DNA of 64,000 nucleotides. It comes from Mesorhizobium sp. 113-3-3 (GTDB lineage: Bacteria; Pseudomonadota; Alphaproteobacteria; Rhizobiales; Rhizobiaceae). Below, one piece after another: positions 44,335 through 54,267 of the stretch. Where the stretch lies: contig NZ_AP023243.1 of NCBI RefSeq assembly GCF_016756495.1, forward strand, positions 1,550,001 to 1,614,000. Reading direction: 5' to 3'. The number at the start of each line of letters is the position of its first letter. The first letter of the stretch is position 1. The notes beneath the pieces were generated by a model, which had not been told where the DNA came from, ran no database searches, and saw nothing but the letters and a program-made list of their open reading frames with translations. A program made the translations under genes and the position numbers.

Positions 44335-45573
44335 TCAGAGGCCGCTGTTTTTGGCAGCGGTGTTCAGGGCGTCTTCCGGCGAGGACTGGCCGAGCAGCGA
44401 TTCCTGGATGGCCTGCTGCAGCGCGGTCGACAGTTCCTGGTATTTCGGCGTGGTCGGACGCGGATACATGGCTGCCAGGCCGAGCTTGGCGGCGGCGATC
44501 AGCTCTTCCTGACCCTTGGTGACGGCCGGGTCGTCATAGGACGAGGCCCAGATCGGCAGCGACAGCTTGGCATATTGGTTCTGCGTCGCCTGCGAGGTCA
44601 TGTATTCGATGTATTTCCAGGCTTCGTCCGGATGCTTGGAGACCGCGGTGACGCCGAGGCCCATCGAGCCGTTGACGGCCGAAACTTCGCTGATGCCGGT
44701 GACGCCCGGCGCCGGCACGACGCCGACTTTGCCCGAGACCTTCGAGTCCTTCGGATCGTTGGCCATGTTGTACATGTAGGTCCAGTTCAGCGCGAAGGCG
44801 GCGTCGCCGTTTTCGAAGACCTTGCGCACGTCCTCTTCCAGGAATTCCTTGGAATTCGGGTTGGTGAGGCCGGACTTGTAGCTGTCGACCATGTATTTCA
44901 GCGCCGAGAGGCCGCCGCCATTCTGGAAGTCCGGCTTGCCGTCCTTGAGGAAGTCGCCGCCATAGGCGCTGACCAGCGTGGTGTAGTCGCAGATCGCGGC
45001 CTCGGCCTGCGACCAGCTCCAGGCGATCGGCGTCTTCAAGAGGCCCTTGTCCTGGATGATCTTGGCCTGCGCGCCAAGCTCTTCCCAGGTCTTCGGCGGC
45101 GTCTTGATGCCGGCCTTCTCCAGGATGTCCTTGTTGTAGAACAGATATTTGGTGTCGAGGATCCACGGCATGCCGTAGTATTTGCCGTCGTACTGGACCG
45201 TGGTCCAGGCGCCGGGCAGCACGCCCTTCTTCATGTCGTCGGTGATCTTCGACGAGACGTCGACCAGCACCTTGTTGGTGGCGTATTCGGCCGGCCAGAT
45301 GACGTCGAACAGCACGACGTCATAGCCGCCGCCAGAACCCTGAGCGAGCACCGTCTTGTCGTGCAGGCCTTCATAGGGGACGAATTCGAGATTGACCTTG
45401 ACGTCGGGATTGGCCTTGGTGAAGGCGTCCGTCATGGCGCGCACATCGGCTTCGCTATAGGCGGCCTGCGCCATGAACAGCGCGTTGAGCGTCGTTTCGG
45501 CGAAAGCGTGAGGGACGAGCAGTCCGCCGGCGAAGACCGCGCCGACCAGTGTTTTGGTGATTGTCCTAAGCAT
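44335..45573 (-). CDS. Sugar ABC transporter substrate-binding protein
   Basis: 412 residues from the ATG at 45573 (GGGAGAAGAAG upstream). The signal peptide is about 1-26 (cleavage near AFA-ETT). The family is MalE/UgpB-like: NPDVKVNLEFVPYEGLHDKT, then VVLFDVIWPAEYA, YYGMPWILDTKYLFYNKDIL and AFALNWTYMYNM, with aromatic residues lining a sugar site. It is the first gene of the leftward six-gene sugar operon and lies 155 nt from the ROK operator. Confidence 0.9.
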   Translation of the reverse strand: MLRTITKTLVGAVFAGGLLVPHAFAETTLNALFMAQAAYSEADVRAMTDAFTKANPDVKVNLEFVPYEGLHDKTVLAQGSGGGYDVVLFDVIWPAEYATNKVLVDVSSKITDDMKKGVLPGAWTTVQYDGKYYGMPWILDTKYLFYNKDILEKAGIKTPPKTWEELGAQAKIIQDKGLLKTPIAWSWSQAEAAICDYTTLVSAYGGDFLKDGKPDFQNGGGLSALKYMVDSYKSGLTNPNSKEFLEEDVRKVFENGDAAFALNWTYMYNMANDPKDSKVSGKVGVVPAPGVTGISEVSAVNGSMGLGVTAVSKHPDEAWKYIEYMTSQATQNQYAKLSLPIWASSYDDPAVTKGQEELIAAAKLGLAAMYPRPTTPKYQELSTALQQAIQESLLGQSSPEDALNTAAKNSGL

Positions 45574-45727
45574 CTTCTTCTCCCATTTCCGGTGTTGACG
45601 GGTCGGCGATGCGGGCGTTGCGCATCGTCTTCCCGGATCCATGTCGCGTGACCCGATGCTTTATCCGGCTGACCAGTGGCGACAGGCGGAGCGCCTTGGC
45701 CATCTTGTTTTGGGACATTCGGTTTGC

Positions 45728-45752
45728 ATTAAGTCAACTCGCTTGACTTAAT
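45728..45752. promoter_or_regulatory. Predicted ROK repressor operator
   Basis: Perfect 10-bp inverted arms ATTAAGTCAA (45728-45737) and TTGACTTAAT (45743-45752) with a 5-nt spacer CTCGC. It lies between the divergent sugar operon and the ROK regulator gene. Confidence 0.82.
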
Positions 45753-45794
45753 TACTCGATCAATATTCTAATGGAGTCAAGAGGGGAAAAGCCG

Positions 45795-47009
45795 GTGGAC
45801 GACATCAGCCCGATCCGCGCCAAAAGCGGCACCAACCAGGAAGGCACCAGCGCACACAACCGCCGGGTCATGATCGAGGCGCTGCGCCTCAATGGCGCCC
45901 TGTCGCGGGCCGATCTGGCGCGGGCGACGCAGCTCACCAAGCAGGCTGTCTCCAACATCATCGAGGATCTCGAAAGCGATGGCCTGGTCGTCGCACTCGA
46001 TGCGGTGCGCAAGGGCAGGGGACAACCCTCGACCCCCTACCGGCTGGTGCCCGAGGGCGCCTTCGCCATCGGCCTGCATATCGACCGCCATCTGACGCGC
46101 GCCGTGGCCGTCAACCTGATGGGCAGTGTGCTGGCGCGGGCCGAGGCGAACCTGCCTTTCGATGAGCCGTCGAAGGGCGTCGAGATCATTCTGGAGCTGA
46201 TCGCTGGTGTGCGCCACGACCTGGCCGGCATTTCGGCCCAGTCGGAAAAGCGGCTGGTCGGCCTCGGCATTGCCATGCCCGGTCCTTTCGGCCTGAAGGA
46301 TTCGGACGACAAATGGATGATGCCGGCCTGGCAGAAATTTCCGCTGCTGGAGACGCTGGCCAAAGGCACGGGGCTGAATGTCGGCCTGCAGAACGATGCC
46401 GCCGCCTGCGCCACGGCGGAGCGCATCGTCGGCGCGGCGCACGGCGTCGACCACGCGGTCTGCCTCTATGTCGGCTACGGCATCGGCGCCGGGCTGATCC
46501 TCAATGGCGAGCTCTATAGCGGCGGCCATGGCAATGCCGGCGAAATCGGCATGGCGCTGCTGGCGCCGGCCGGTCCGGGCTCGACGCCGCTCGAGCACCG
46601 CGCCTCGCTGGCCTCGCTCTACCAGCATCTCGGCCTCAATCCGGCGGACAGCGATATCTACGAACAGATGAACGCCCTGGTGCTGGCCGGGGATGCGAAG
46701 ATGATGGCCTGGATCGACGGGGCAGCGCATGATTTGCGCTGGAGCGTGCATCTCATCGAGACGATCTTCGATCCGCAGACCGTGATCCTGACCAGCGGCG
46801 CGCCGGAGGCGCTGGCGCGCCGGCTTGTCGAGGCGATGCATCCGCTGCTGCCGTCGATCGCCGACCGGCCAGGTCGGCACCTGCCGCGCCTTCAGCTTGG
46901 CACCACCGACCCCTGGTCCATCGCGTTGGGTGCCGCCGCGGCGCCGATCAGCCGCGCCTTCGATCCGCTGTTCTCGGCGATCCTGAAGACACGCTCCGCT
47001 CCGGCATAG
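45795..47009 (+). CDS. ROK-family transcriptional repressor
   Basis: 404 residues from a GTG at 45795, selected because AGAGGGGAAAAG is correctly spaced; an ATG at 45771 has no ribosome site. The N-terminal winged helix is NGALSRADLARATQLTKQAV, then SNIIEDLESDG. The ROK domain follows with GLGIAMPGPFG, the NDAAACATAE segment and YVGYGIGAGLILNGELYSGG. The three-Cys zinc motif typical of ROK kinases and Mlc is not present (HGNAGEIGMALLAPAGPG instead), and the first ATP motif is degenerate, so it is probably a pure regulator. It likely senses the sugar taken up by the divergent operon. Confidence 0.88.
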   Translation: MDDISPIRAKSGTNQEGTSAHNRRVMIEALRLNGALSRADLARATQLTKQAVSNIIEDLESDGLVVALDAVRKGRGQPSTPYRLVPEGAFAIGLHIDRHLTRAVAVNLMGSVLARAEANLPFDEPSKGVEIILELIAGVRHDLAGISAQSEKRLVGLGIAMPGPFGLKDSDDKWMMPAWQKFPLLETLAKGTGLNVGLQNDAAACATAERIVGAAHGVDHAVCLYVGYGIGAGLILNGELYSGGHGNAGEIGMALLAPAGPGSTPLEHRASLASLYQHLGLNPADSDIYEQMNALVLAGDAKMMAWIDGAAHDLRWSVHLIETIFDPQTVILTSGAPEALARRLVEAMHPLLPSIADRPGRHLPRLQLGTTDPWSIALGAAAAPISRAFDPLFSAILKTRSAPA

Positions 47010-47113
47010 GAGTTTCCAAGGCCGAAGCCCCCCTGTCTCTGCGTCACACAGGGTTCATCGTGCGGACATAGCGTCTTTCCCAGTTCTTTGCTGCAATGCA
47101 ATAGGAGTGGGAC

Positions 47114-48731
47114 ATGGTGGACATAGTTTCTAGTGAGGCGGGCATTCCGAGACCGGATCATCCGCTGGACAGTTCGGGCGGCGCGATGTGGTTTCTGCCG
47201 GCCTTCGGCGTGCTGGTGCTGGTCGGCGTGGTCTATGTCGGCTACGCGCTCAGCCAGGATCTGGCGGTGGCCAAGACCGTGCCGTGGATCCTGCTCGGCA
47301 TCGCCTTGCTGATCGCGCTCGGCTTCGAATTCGTCAACGGCTTCCACGATACCGCCAATGCGGTGGCGACCGTCATCTACACGCGCTCCCTGCCGGCCGA
47401 ATTCGCTGTCATGTGGTCGGGCGTCTTCAACTTCCTCGGCGTTCTCACCTCCAGCGGCGCGGTCGCCTTCGGCATCCTGTCGCTGCTGCCGGTCGAGCTG
47501 ATCCTGCAGGTCGGTTCCTCCTCCGGCTTCGCCATGGTGTTCGCGCTGCTCGTCGCGGCCATCCTGTGGAACCTCGGCACCTGGTTCCTCGGCCTGCCGG
47601 CATCGAGTTCGCACACGATGGTCGGTTCGATCATAGGCGTCGGCCTCGCCAACCAGTTCATGGCGCCCGCTGGCAGCGCCACCAGCGGCGTCGACTGGTC
47701 GCAGGCGACCAATGTCGGCATAACCTTGCTGGTGTCGCCGATCATCGGCTTCTTCGCCGCCGCCATACTGCTCTATGCGATGAAGCTTCTGGTGCGCAAT
47801 CCGGCGCTCTACGAGGCACCGAAGGGCAACACGCCGCCGCCATGGTGGATCCGCGGCCTGCTGATCTTCACCTGCACCGGCGTCAGCTTCGCGCACGGTT
47901 CCAATGACGGGCAGAAGGGCATGGGCTTGATCATGCTGATCCTGATCGGCGTCGTGCCGACGGCCTATGCGCTGAACCGCACGCCGGACATCAACTATCT
48001 CGAAGCCTACAAGTCGGCTTCGGCCAATGTCGAAACGGCGCTGGGCAAATATGTGAAGCCCGGCGTCACCGTGACCGATGCCAAGGACGCCAAGGCGGCC
48101 GTCCAGGACGCCGTGCGCACCCGGAGCTGGAGCGACAAGACGACTGTCGCCTTGCAGACCTACATCCACAACACGACGGCTGGACTGCAGCCCTATGCGT
48201 CGGTCGACACCGTGCCGACCGACCTGGTCAGCAACGCCCGCAACGACATCTATCTGATCGGCGAGGCGCTCAAGCTGATCGACAAGAAGCAGCTGCTGCC
48301 GATGCAGGCCGCCGATCTCAAGGCGGTGACCGACTACCACAAGGCCGTCGACAATGCGACGAAGTTCATCCCGCTCTGGGTGAAGATCGCAGTGGCACTG
48401 GCGCTGGGTCTTGGCACCATGGTCGGCTGGAAACGCATCGTCGTCACGGTCGGCGAGAAGATCGGCAAGAGCCATCTGACCTATGGCCAGGGCGCGGCGG
48501 CCGAACTCATTGCGATGGTGACCATCGGCATGGCCGACCGGCTCGGCCTGCCGGTCTCGACCACCCATGTCCTGTCGTCGGGCGTTGCCGGAACGATGGC
48601 CGCCAACGGCTCGGGCCTCCAATGGTCGACGGTACGCAACCTGCTGCTGGCCTGGGTGCTGACCCTGCAGGCTGCCATGCTCGATCGCGCTGGCCTTCGT
48701 GCTGTTCATTGTCTTCCGCCAGGTGTTCTGA
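47114..48731 (+). pseudogene. pit: PiT-family inorganic phosphate transporter with 3' frameshift
   Basis: Up to base 48680 the frame encodes a typical PiT permease: GFEFVNGFHDTANAVATVIY (first PiT signature) and CTGVSFAHGSNDGQKGMG (second), separated by a soluble loop (about residues 300-430), and GLPVSTTHVLSSGVAGTMAA near the end. After LLAWVLTLQAAML the reading frame is lost. Dropping one G at about 48682 restores ALAFVLFIVFRQVF and a stop at 48731, the expected family C-terminus. Unshifted, the frame runs to 48985 through a terminator and into the convergent patatin gene. It may be a sequencing error or a genuine loss of the last membrane helix. Imports phosphate with protons or cations. 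Confidence 0.82.
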
Positions 48732-48753
48732 GCGGGCGCAGTCCACTACGCAG

Positions 48754-48785
48754 AAACGGCGCCGCTTGCGGCGCCGTTTTCTTTT
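48754..48785 (+). terminator. Rho-independent terminator after pit
   Basis: AAACGGCGCCG (48754-48764) pairs with CGGCGCCGTTT (48769-48779) across CTTG, followed by a T-rich run. Confidence 0.9.
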
Positions 48786-48834
48786 GGGTCTTAGGAATCG
48801 AGGAAATGTCGCGGCCCACGCTAGCCTGTCGATT

Positions 48835-49995
48835 TCAGGTCGGATCTTCTCTGTGCAGATCGTGGATGGTAACGCCGTCGGCATTGGCCGGCAGCGTCAG
48901 CCATTTGCGATGGCGCAAGGTGCGCTGCGTGTCTTCCAGGCCGGTTTCCCAATGCTCGCGCATCGAGGTGCCGGAGAACTCGTAGTCCTTGGCGTGACCT
49001 TCATAGCCCTTGTGCTGGTAGATCAGGTGCACGATGTTGACCAGGCCGGCGTCCGAATAGTCGGCGATCAGCGCTTCTTCCGCCGGCGTCAGCTGGTCCT
49101 TGGGCACGCGCTTGAGCGCGTCGAGCAGGCGCATCTTCAGGCCATGGATGCGCTTGAAATTGTCGGTGTTCTGGCGCGTGCGGCTGGAATACATGATGTC
49201 CTTGTGGCGCGACAACACGTCCGGCATGCTGCGCGGCAGCACGCCGCGGGCGCTGAACAGGTCGACCTGGAACACCAGCGACGAGCGGTCCTCCTCCTGG
49301 TCGAGCAGATACTGTAGCGGCGTGTTGGAGACGATGCCGCCGTCCCAATAATACTCGCCTTCGATGCGGACCGATGGAAAGGCCGGCGGCAGCGCGCCGC
49401 TGGCCATGATGTGCTCCGGACCGATGCGCACTTTCTCCGTGTCGAAGTAGACGAAGTTGCCGGTCCGGACATTGACCGCGCCGACGCTCAGCCGCTTCTT
49501 GCCGTCGTTCAGCACTTCGAAGTCGATCAGGCTCTCCAGCGTGTCTTTCAGTTCTGCGGTGTCGTAGAAGCTGGTCGCACCCTCGGCGCCCTGCGGCTCG
49601 AACCAGGGATTGGGGTTGCGCGGCTTGAAGAAGCCGGGCTGGCCCATGGTCATCGTCATCCAGGACGAGGTGCGGTTGCGGATGTCGCGGTAGATGTCGC
49701 CTTCCGGCGTGTAGGACCAGATCTTGCGGCCCGAGATCGTCTGCCAGAACTGTTCAAGCCGCTGCAGGCGGCGGCTGGGTTCGTTGCCGGCGATGATCGA
49801 GGCGTTGATGGCGCCGATCGAGACGCCGGACAGCCAGCTCGGCTCGCAGCCGGCATCGGCCAGCGCCTGATAGACGCCGGCCTGGTAGGCGCCGAGCGCG
49901 CCGCCGCCCTGGAACACCAAAGCGATGCGGTCATACTGAGCCGAGATCTCCGCGATCGTGGCGGCGGCTTCCTTGTTTCGGTGGCGTTCAAGCAC
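48835..49995 (-). CDS. Patatin-like phospholipase/esterase
   Basis: 386 residues from a GTG at 49995, which has CGGAGAAAATTC upstream and overlaps the preceding stop by 8 nt. Patatin features: oxyanion loop [12 protein letters not shown] near 30-40, nucleophile Ser in the GxSxG motif GVSIG near 63, and the catalytic Asp in [10 protein letters not shown] near 225. There is a C-terminal DUF3734-like extension of about 120 residues ([20 protein letters not shown]), typical of the long form in rhizobia. It is co-transcribed with acetoacetate decarboxylase and divergent from 3-hydroxybutyrate dehydrogenase, so a role in polyhydroxybutyrate or lipid turnover is plausible. Confidence 0.87.
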   Translation of the reverse strand: MLERHRNKEAAATIAEISAQYDRIALVFQGGGALGAYQAGVYQALADAGCEPSWLSGVSIGAINASIIAGNEPSRRLQRLEQFWQTISGRKIWSYTPEGDIYRDIRNRTSSWMTMTMGQPGFFKPRNPNPWFEPQGAEGATSFYDTAELKDTLESLIDFEVLNDGKKRLSVGAVNVRTGNFVYFDTEKVRIGPEHIMASGALPPAFPSVRIEGEYYWDGGIVSNTPLQYLLDQEEDRSSLVFQVDLFSARGVLPRSMPDVLSRHKDIMYSSRTRQNTDNFKRIHGLKMRLLDALKRVPKDQLTPAEEALIADYSDAGLVNIVHLIYQHKGYEGHAKDYEFSGTSMREHWETGLEDTQRTLRHRKWLTLPANADGVTIHDLHREDPT

Positions 49996-50776
49996 GAATT
50001 TTCTCCGGCTGGGTTGTGCTGGTTGCGAGCCGGCTGTGATCACTGAGATAGTCGTGGACGACCTCGCCCAACCCAAGCGTCAGATCGGCCTTGAAGTGGA
50101 CGGCGGACACGATGTCGAGCACCGGCAGCTTGGCTACGTCGGCCATGACATGGGGCCTGAGATCAAGCGCCGCCGGCGCCGTCCAGGCTTCCTTCAGCGT
50201 GATGTCGGTGAGGTAGTAGCGCACGAGTTCGCAGATGCGCGGCGTACCGTCGACATGCGGGATGATCTTGATCAGGAAATTGGGAGCGGCGAGCGCTGCC
50301 AGCACGGAATCATGATCGGCTTCCCGATGCTTGTAGCCCATCGTGCCGGTGGCGCACAGGACGCTGCCATAGTGCAGCGTGCCGACGATCACCTCGCCTT
50401 CATGGACGATCTTGGGGTTGGCCAGCTTCTTGGGAAAACCCCAGAGCTCGCGGCCACCGGCGATCGGCGCGTCGTCGTCGAGGTACATGGAATGGACGTA
50501 GCCGCCATGCTGGCCCTTGTACTTCACCGGGATGACCTGGCCGGTCTCGGTGTAGTCGCCGAAGCCGGTGGAGTCAGGCATGCGGATGAATTCGTACTTG
50601 ACCAGCGGCTCGTCGATTTCCAGCGGCGCCGGCACGACTGCTTCGAGCGCCTCACGCGTCGTGCGGTAGGTGATGATGATGTATTCGCGGTCGAAAAAAC
50701 GGTAGGGCCCGGGCGGGAAGGACGGATTGGTCAGCGGCATCGCGTAGGCGCGCTTCACGACATCGGCGATTTCCAA
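49988..50776 (-). CDS. adc: Acetoacetate decarboxylase family protein
   Basis: 262 residues from a TTG at 50776 (GGGGGTGCAGC just upstream), which gives the usual family length; longer ATG starts add 28 non-conserved residues. The Schiff-base lysine lies in [13 protein letters not shown] (near 122-127), with [19 protein letters not shown] and the final sheet as expected. It converts acetoacetate to acetone and CO2. Together with the divergent bdhA it forms a ketone-body branch point: 3-hydroxybutyrate to acetoacetate, then decarboxylation. The patatin gene follows with an 8-nt overlap. Confidence 0.88.
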   Translation of the reverse strand: MEIADVVKRAYAMPLTNPSFPPGPYRFFDREYIIITYRTTREALEAVVPAPLEIDEPLVKYEFIRMPDSTGFGDYTETGQVIPVKYKGQHGGYVHSMYLDDDAPIAGGRELWGFPKKLANPKIVHEGEVIVGTLHYGSVLCATGTMGYKHREADHDSVLAALAAPNFLIKIIPHVDGTPRICELVRYYLTDITLKEAWTAPAALDLRPHVMADVAKLPVLDIVSAVHFKADLTLGLGEVVHDYLSDHSRLATSTTQPEKIRA

Positions 50777-51021
50777 GCTGCACCCCCAAGGTTCTGTCGG
50801 ACGGATTTCGTTCAGGAATGACCGCGCGAATGCGCAGCCGATTATGTTGCACGGCACCATGACAGTGCCGTGTCAGCCAAACGACCATGGTTTCGCAGCG
50901 GGCGAGGCCGTGCCGGCGCTGTCGTCTGGCCGTAATCGCACCGACATATGGCTCTGTCATAGTCATGTTGCGACGCACAATTATACGCTCCCATTCCCCT
51001 CCCACTTCTCGCGAGATCATC

Positions 51022-51810
51022 ATGGGTTCCCTGTCTTCGAAGAATGCCCTCGTCACCGGCTCGACCAGCGGTATCGGCCTGGCCATCGCCCGCGCCTTTG
51101 CCGCCGAGGGCGCCAATGTCACCATCAACGGTCTCGGCGATCCTGCGGCCATCGAACAGGAGCGCGCGGGCATCGAGAAGGACTTCGGCGTCAAGTGCCG
51201 CTATTCCGACGCCAACATGATGGATGGCGCCGCGGTGAGCGCCATGGTGCATGACGCCGAGGCGGCGTTCGGCAGCCTCGACATTCTGGTCAACAATGCC
51301 GGCATCCAGCATGTCGCGCCGATTGAGGACTTTCCCGACGACAAGTGGGAGGCCATCATCCGCATCAATCTTCTGGCGGCCTTCTATGCCATCAAGGCAG
51401 TGGTGCCGGGCATGAAGGCGCGCAAATGGGGCCGCATCATCAACACCGCGTCGGCGCATGCGCTGGTCGCTTCGCCGTTCAAGTCGGCCTATGTTTCGGC
51501 CAAGCACGGCATTGCAGGGCTGACCAAGACAGTGGCGCTGGAAGTGGCGCAGGACGGCATCACCGTCAACGCCATCGCGCCCGGCTATGTCTGGACGCCG
51601 CTGGTCGAAAAGCAGATTCCCGACACGATGAAGGCGCGCGGCATGACCGAGGAACAGGTCAAGCACGATGTGCTGCTCGCCGCACAGCCGACGAAGGAAT
51701 TCGTCACCGTGGAGGAACTGGCGGCGTTGGCCCTGTTCCTGTGCTCGGATGCGGCCAGGCAGATCACCGGCACGACCTTGCCGATGGACGGCGGCTGGAC
51801 GGCACAGTAG
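51022..51810 (+). CDS. bdhA: 3-hydroxybutyrate dehydrogenase (SDR family)
   Basis: 262 residues from the ATG at 51022. Short-chain dehydrogenase signatures: TGSTSGIGLAIARAF for NAD binding, NNAGIQHVAPIEDFP, catalytic S-Y-K in NTASAHALVASPFKSAYVSAKHG, and PGYVWTPLVEKQIPDTMK. The phrases INGLGD and NAGIQHV are typical of bacterial D-3-hydroxybutyrate dehydrogenase (BdhA). It oxidises 3-hydroxybutyrate from PHB breakdown to acetoacetate. It is divergent from acetoacetate decarboxylase across 245 nt. Confidence 0.9.
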   Translation: MGSLSSKNALVTGSTSGIGLAIARAFAAEGANVTINGLGDPAAIEQERAGIEKDFGVKCRYSDANMMDGAAVSAMVHDAEAAFGSLDILVNNAGIQHVAPIEDFPDDKWEAIIRINLLAAFYAIKAVVPGMKARKWGRIINTASAHALVASPFKSAYVSAKHGIAGLTKTVALEVAQDGITVNAIAPGYVWTPLVEKQIPDTMKARGMTEEQVKHDVLLAAQPTKEFVTVEELAALALFLCSDAARQITGTTLPMDGGWTAQ

Positions 51811-51881
51811 AGGGTCAGTCGAGGCGTTGCGTTTCCGGCTGGCACCACGCGGTGCCGGCGGGAAGGGGTACGGTCAGGTCC

Positions 51882-52655
51882 ATGAAAATCATCCAGCTCT
51901 CCGATCCGCATCTGATGGCGCCGGGCGGCCTTCTCTATGGCTCCGATCCGCTGGCGAGGCTTGAGGCCTGCCTTGCCGACATCGGCGAGAACCATGCCGA
52001 TGCCGATCTGGTGGTGATCTCAGGCGACCTGACCAATGACGGCGAGCGGGCCGCCTATGCGGCGTTGCGGGAGAGGCTGGCGCGATTTTCGCCACCCTGT
52101 CGACTGATGCTCGGCAACCATGACGACCGGGCGTTGTTTTTCGAGATGTTCCCCGAGGCTGCCAAAGAGCGCGGGTTCGTGCAGAGCGTCTTCGACGGCA
52201 GCGAGGGGCGCCTGATCCTGCTCGACACGCTGGACAGCGGCCATGTCGAGGGCAAGCTGTGCGCCGCACGGCTCGACTGGCTGGACGAAAAGCTCAGCGA
52301 GGCGCGCGGCCCGGCCTTCCTGTTCATGCACCACCCGCCGTTCCGGATCCACATGCCGGTGCTCGATGAGGTCAGGCTTGGCGACGCCGATGCCTTCCAT
52401 GACGTCCTGTCGCGCCACGGCAATGTCCGCCACATCTTCGCCGGCCATGTCCACCGGCCGATCGCCGGCAGCTGGCGCGGCATCCCCGTCAGCACGCTAC
52501 GCAGCACCAACCATCAGACCGCGCTCGATTTTTCGCAGAGCTGGAGCCTGGGCCACGAGCCGCCGGCCTATGCCGTGATCTTCATCGACGCGGATGGGGT
52601 CATCGTGCATTTCCATGATTTTCCCGTGCCGCCGGTGTCGGATCGAGTCCCGTAG
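51882..52655 (+). CDS. Calcineurin-like metallophosphodiesterase (CpdA-like)
   Basis: 257 residues. The dinuclear-metal motifs occur in order: D8-x-H10 (QLSDPHL), GDLTNDGE, GNHDDRALF, MHHPPF and FAGHVHRPIAG. This is the class III cyclic-nucleotide phosphodiesterase family (CpdA/Rv0805) with glycerophosphodiesterase relatives. Substrate may be cAMP or a glycerophosphodiester. It lies 71 nt after bdhA and may be co-transcribed. The start at 51882 places the first metal motif at the N-terminus. Confidence 0.87.
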   Translation: MKIIQLSDPHLMAPGGLLYGSDPLARLEACLADIGENHADADLVVISGDLTNDGERAAYAALRERLARFSPPCRLMLGNHDDRALFFEMFPEAAKERGFVQSVFDGSEGRLILLDTLDSGHVEGKLCAARLDWLDEKLSEARGPAFLFMHHPPFRIHMPVLDEVRLGDADAFHDVLSRHGNVRHIFAGHVHRPIAGSWRGIPVSTLRSTNHQTALDFSQSWSLGHEPPAYAVIFIDADGVIVHFHDFPVPPVSDRVP

Positions 52656-52936
52656 AGGCCTCCACTCCGGACGCGACGCGGCGGTCGCCGCGACCCATTC
52701 ACGGCGCCAGCTCCCCGTGCATTCCCCTTGCGCCGAGGATCATGTCCGGGCGATCGCCTGCCCGCGCATCGTCCTGCACGGTTGCCGTCCCTCATAGAGC
52801 TTTTTGGGCTCACACGCGGTCTCCGCGAAAGGTGCCAAAAAGTGTATGAAATTGGACATTAGTCTTGACAGAAATACAGATGTTCAATACCCGTCAAGCG
52901 AATGAACAAGCCTGCAATGTGGGAGGAATGAGCGGT

Positions 52937-54265
52937 ATGGCTTCCAATGTTTCGTTGACGGGCCTTGCCCGCGATCTCGAGGAACGCGGCAAGTCGGGCA
53001 AGCCCATCCGCATCGGCCTGATCGGCTCCGGCGAGATGGGAACCGACATCGTCACCCGCGTTGCCCATATGTCTGGCATCGAGATCGGTGCGATCTCGGA
53101 ACTGAACCTGCCGGCCGCCAGCAGGGCTGTTGATATCGCCTTCCAGGAAACCGGCCATGCGCGTGAAGTGTCGAGCGCTTCGGCGATGACGGCCGCCATG
53201 GAGGCCGGCAAGGTCGCGGTCACCAACGACGCCAGCCTGGTCATCAACAATGACCTGATCGACGTGGTGATCGACGCGACCGGCGTTCCCGCCGTCGGCG
53301 CCGAAATCGGCCTGCGCGCCATGGAACATGGCAAGCACCTGGTGATGATGAATGTCGAGGCCGACGTCACCATCGGCGCCTATCTCAAGAGCGAGGCCGA
53401 CCGGCTCGGCGTCACCTATTCGCTCGGCGCCGGCGATGAGCCGTCCTCCTGCATGGAACTGATCGAATTCGTCTCGGCGATGGGCCATCCGATCGTCGCC
53501 GCCGGCAAGGGAAAGAACAATCCGCTCAACATCGACGCCACGCCGCCCGCCTATGAGGACGAGGCCAGGCGCCGGCACATGAATGTGCGCATGCTGGTCG
53601 AATTCGTCGACGGCTCCAAGACCATGGTCGAGATGGCGGCGATCGCCAATGCCACCGGGCTGGTGCCGGACAAGGCCGGCATGCATGGCCCGGCGGCGAC
53701 GCTCGGCGAACTCTCGAAAGTGCTGGTGCCGGAAAAGGATGGCGGCGTGCTGTCCAGGGTCGGCGTCGTCGACTACTCGATCGGCAAGGGTGTGGCGCCC
53801 GGCGTCTTCGTCGTTGCCGACATGTCGCATCCGCGCATTTCGGAACGCATGGAAGATCTGAAGATGGGCAAGGGCCCATATTTCACCTTCCACCGCCCCT
53901 ATCACCTGACGTCTTTGGAAGTGCCGCTGACCTGCGCCCGCGTCGTGCTCTACGGCAAGGCCGACATGGTGCCGCTGGCGAAGCCCGTGGCCGAAGTCGC
54001 CGCCGTGGCCAAGAAGGACATGCAGCCCGGCGAGAAGCTCGATGCGATCGGCGAATATTGCTACCGCGCCTGGATCATGACGGCGCCGGAAGCGCATGCC
54101 GCCAAGGCCATTCCCTGCGGCCTGCTGCAGGGCGGCTCGGTCACCGCGCCGATCAAGAAGGGCGAGCTCATCACCTACGCCAATGCGGCGCCTGCCCCGG
54201 GCTCCAAGATCGCCGAACTGCGTGCCCGCCAGGACAAGCTCGTCTACGGAACCGTGGGAGCCTGA
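52937..54265 (+). CDS. NAD(P)-dependent homoserine-dehydrogenase-like oxidoreductase with SAF domain
   Basis: 442 residues from the ATG at 52937 (GGGAGG 10 nt upstream). The N-terminal Rossmann fold (RIGLIGSGEMGTDIVTRVAH, about 30-50) and a homoserine-dehydrogenase-like catalytic region (IDATGVPAVGAEIGLRAMEH, LGAGDEPSSCMELIEF) are followed by a C-terminal SAF domain (about 345-430: VAKKDMQPGEKLDAIGEYCY). It is the first gene of an operon with 2-oxoacid dehydrogenase components (2-nt gap), so it may produce or recycle a polyol or keto-acid intermediate. The reaction is not known to me. Confidence 0.82.
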   Translation: MASNVSLTGLARDLEERGKSGKPIRIGLIGSGEMGTDIVTRVAHMSGIEIGAISELNLPAASRAVDIAFQETGHAREVSSASAMTAAMEAGKVAVTNDASLVINNDLIDVVIDATGVPAVGAEIGLRAMEHGKHLVMMNVEADVTIGAYLKSEADRLGVTYSLGAGDEPSSCMELIEFVSAMGHPIVAAGKGKNNPLNIDATPPAYEDEARRRHMNVRMLVEFVDGSKTMVEMAAIANATGLVPDKAGMHGPAATLGELSKVLVPEKDGGVLSRVGVVDYSIGKGVAPGVFVVADMSHPRISERMEDLKMGKGPYFTFHRPYHLTSLEVPLTCARVVLYGKADMVPLAKPVAEVAAVAKKDMQPGEKLDAIGEYCYRAWIMTAPEAHAAKAIPCGLLQGGSVTAPIKKGELITYANAAPAPGSKIAELRARQDKLVYGTVGA

Positions 54266-54267
54266 TC

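Noticed and set aside
52843..52860. TATGAAATTGGACATTAG, slightly like the BetI-type sites, upstream of the SAF-domain dehydrogenase.
   Set aside because: The arms do not match (GAA versus TTA) and the operon is functionally unrelated to the regulon.
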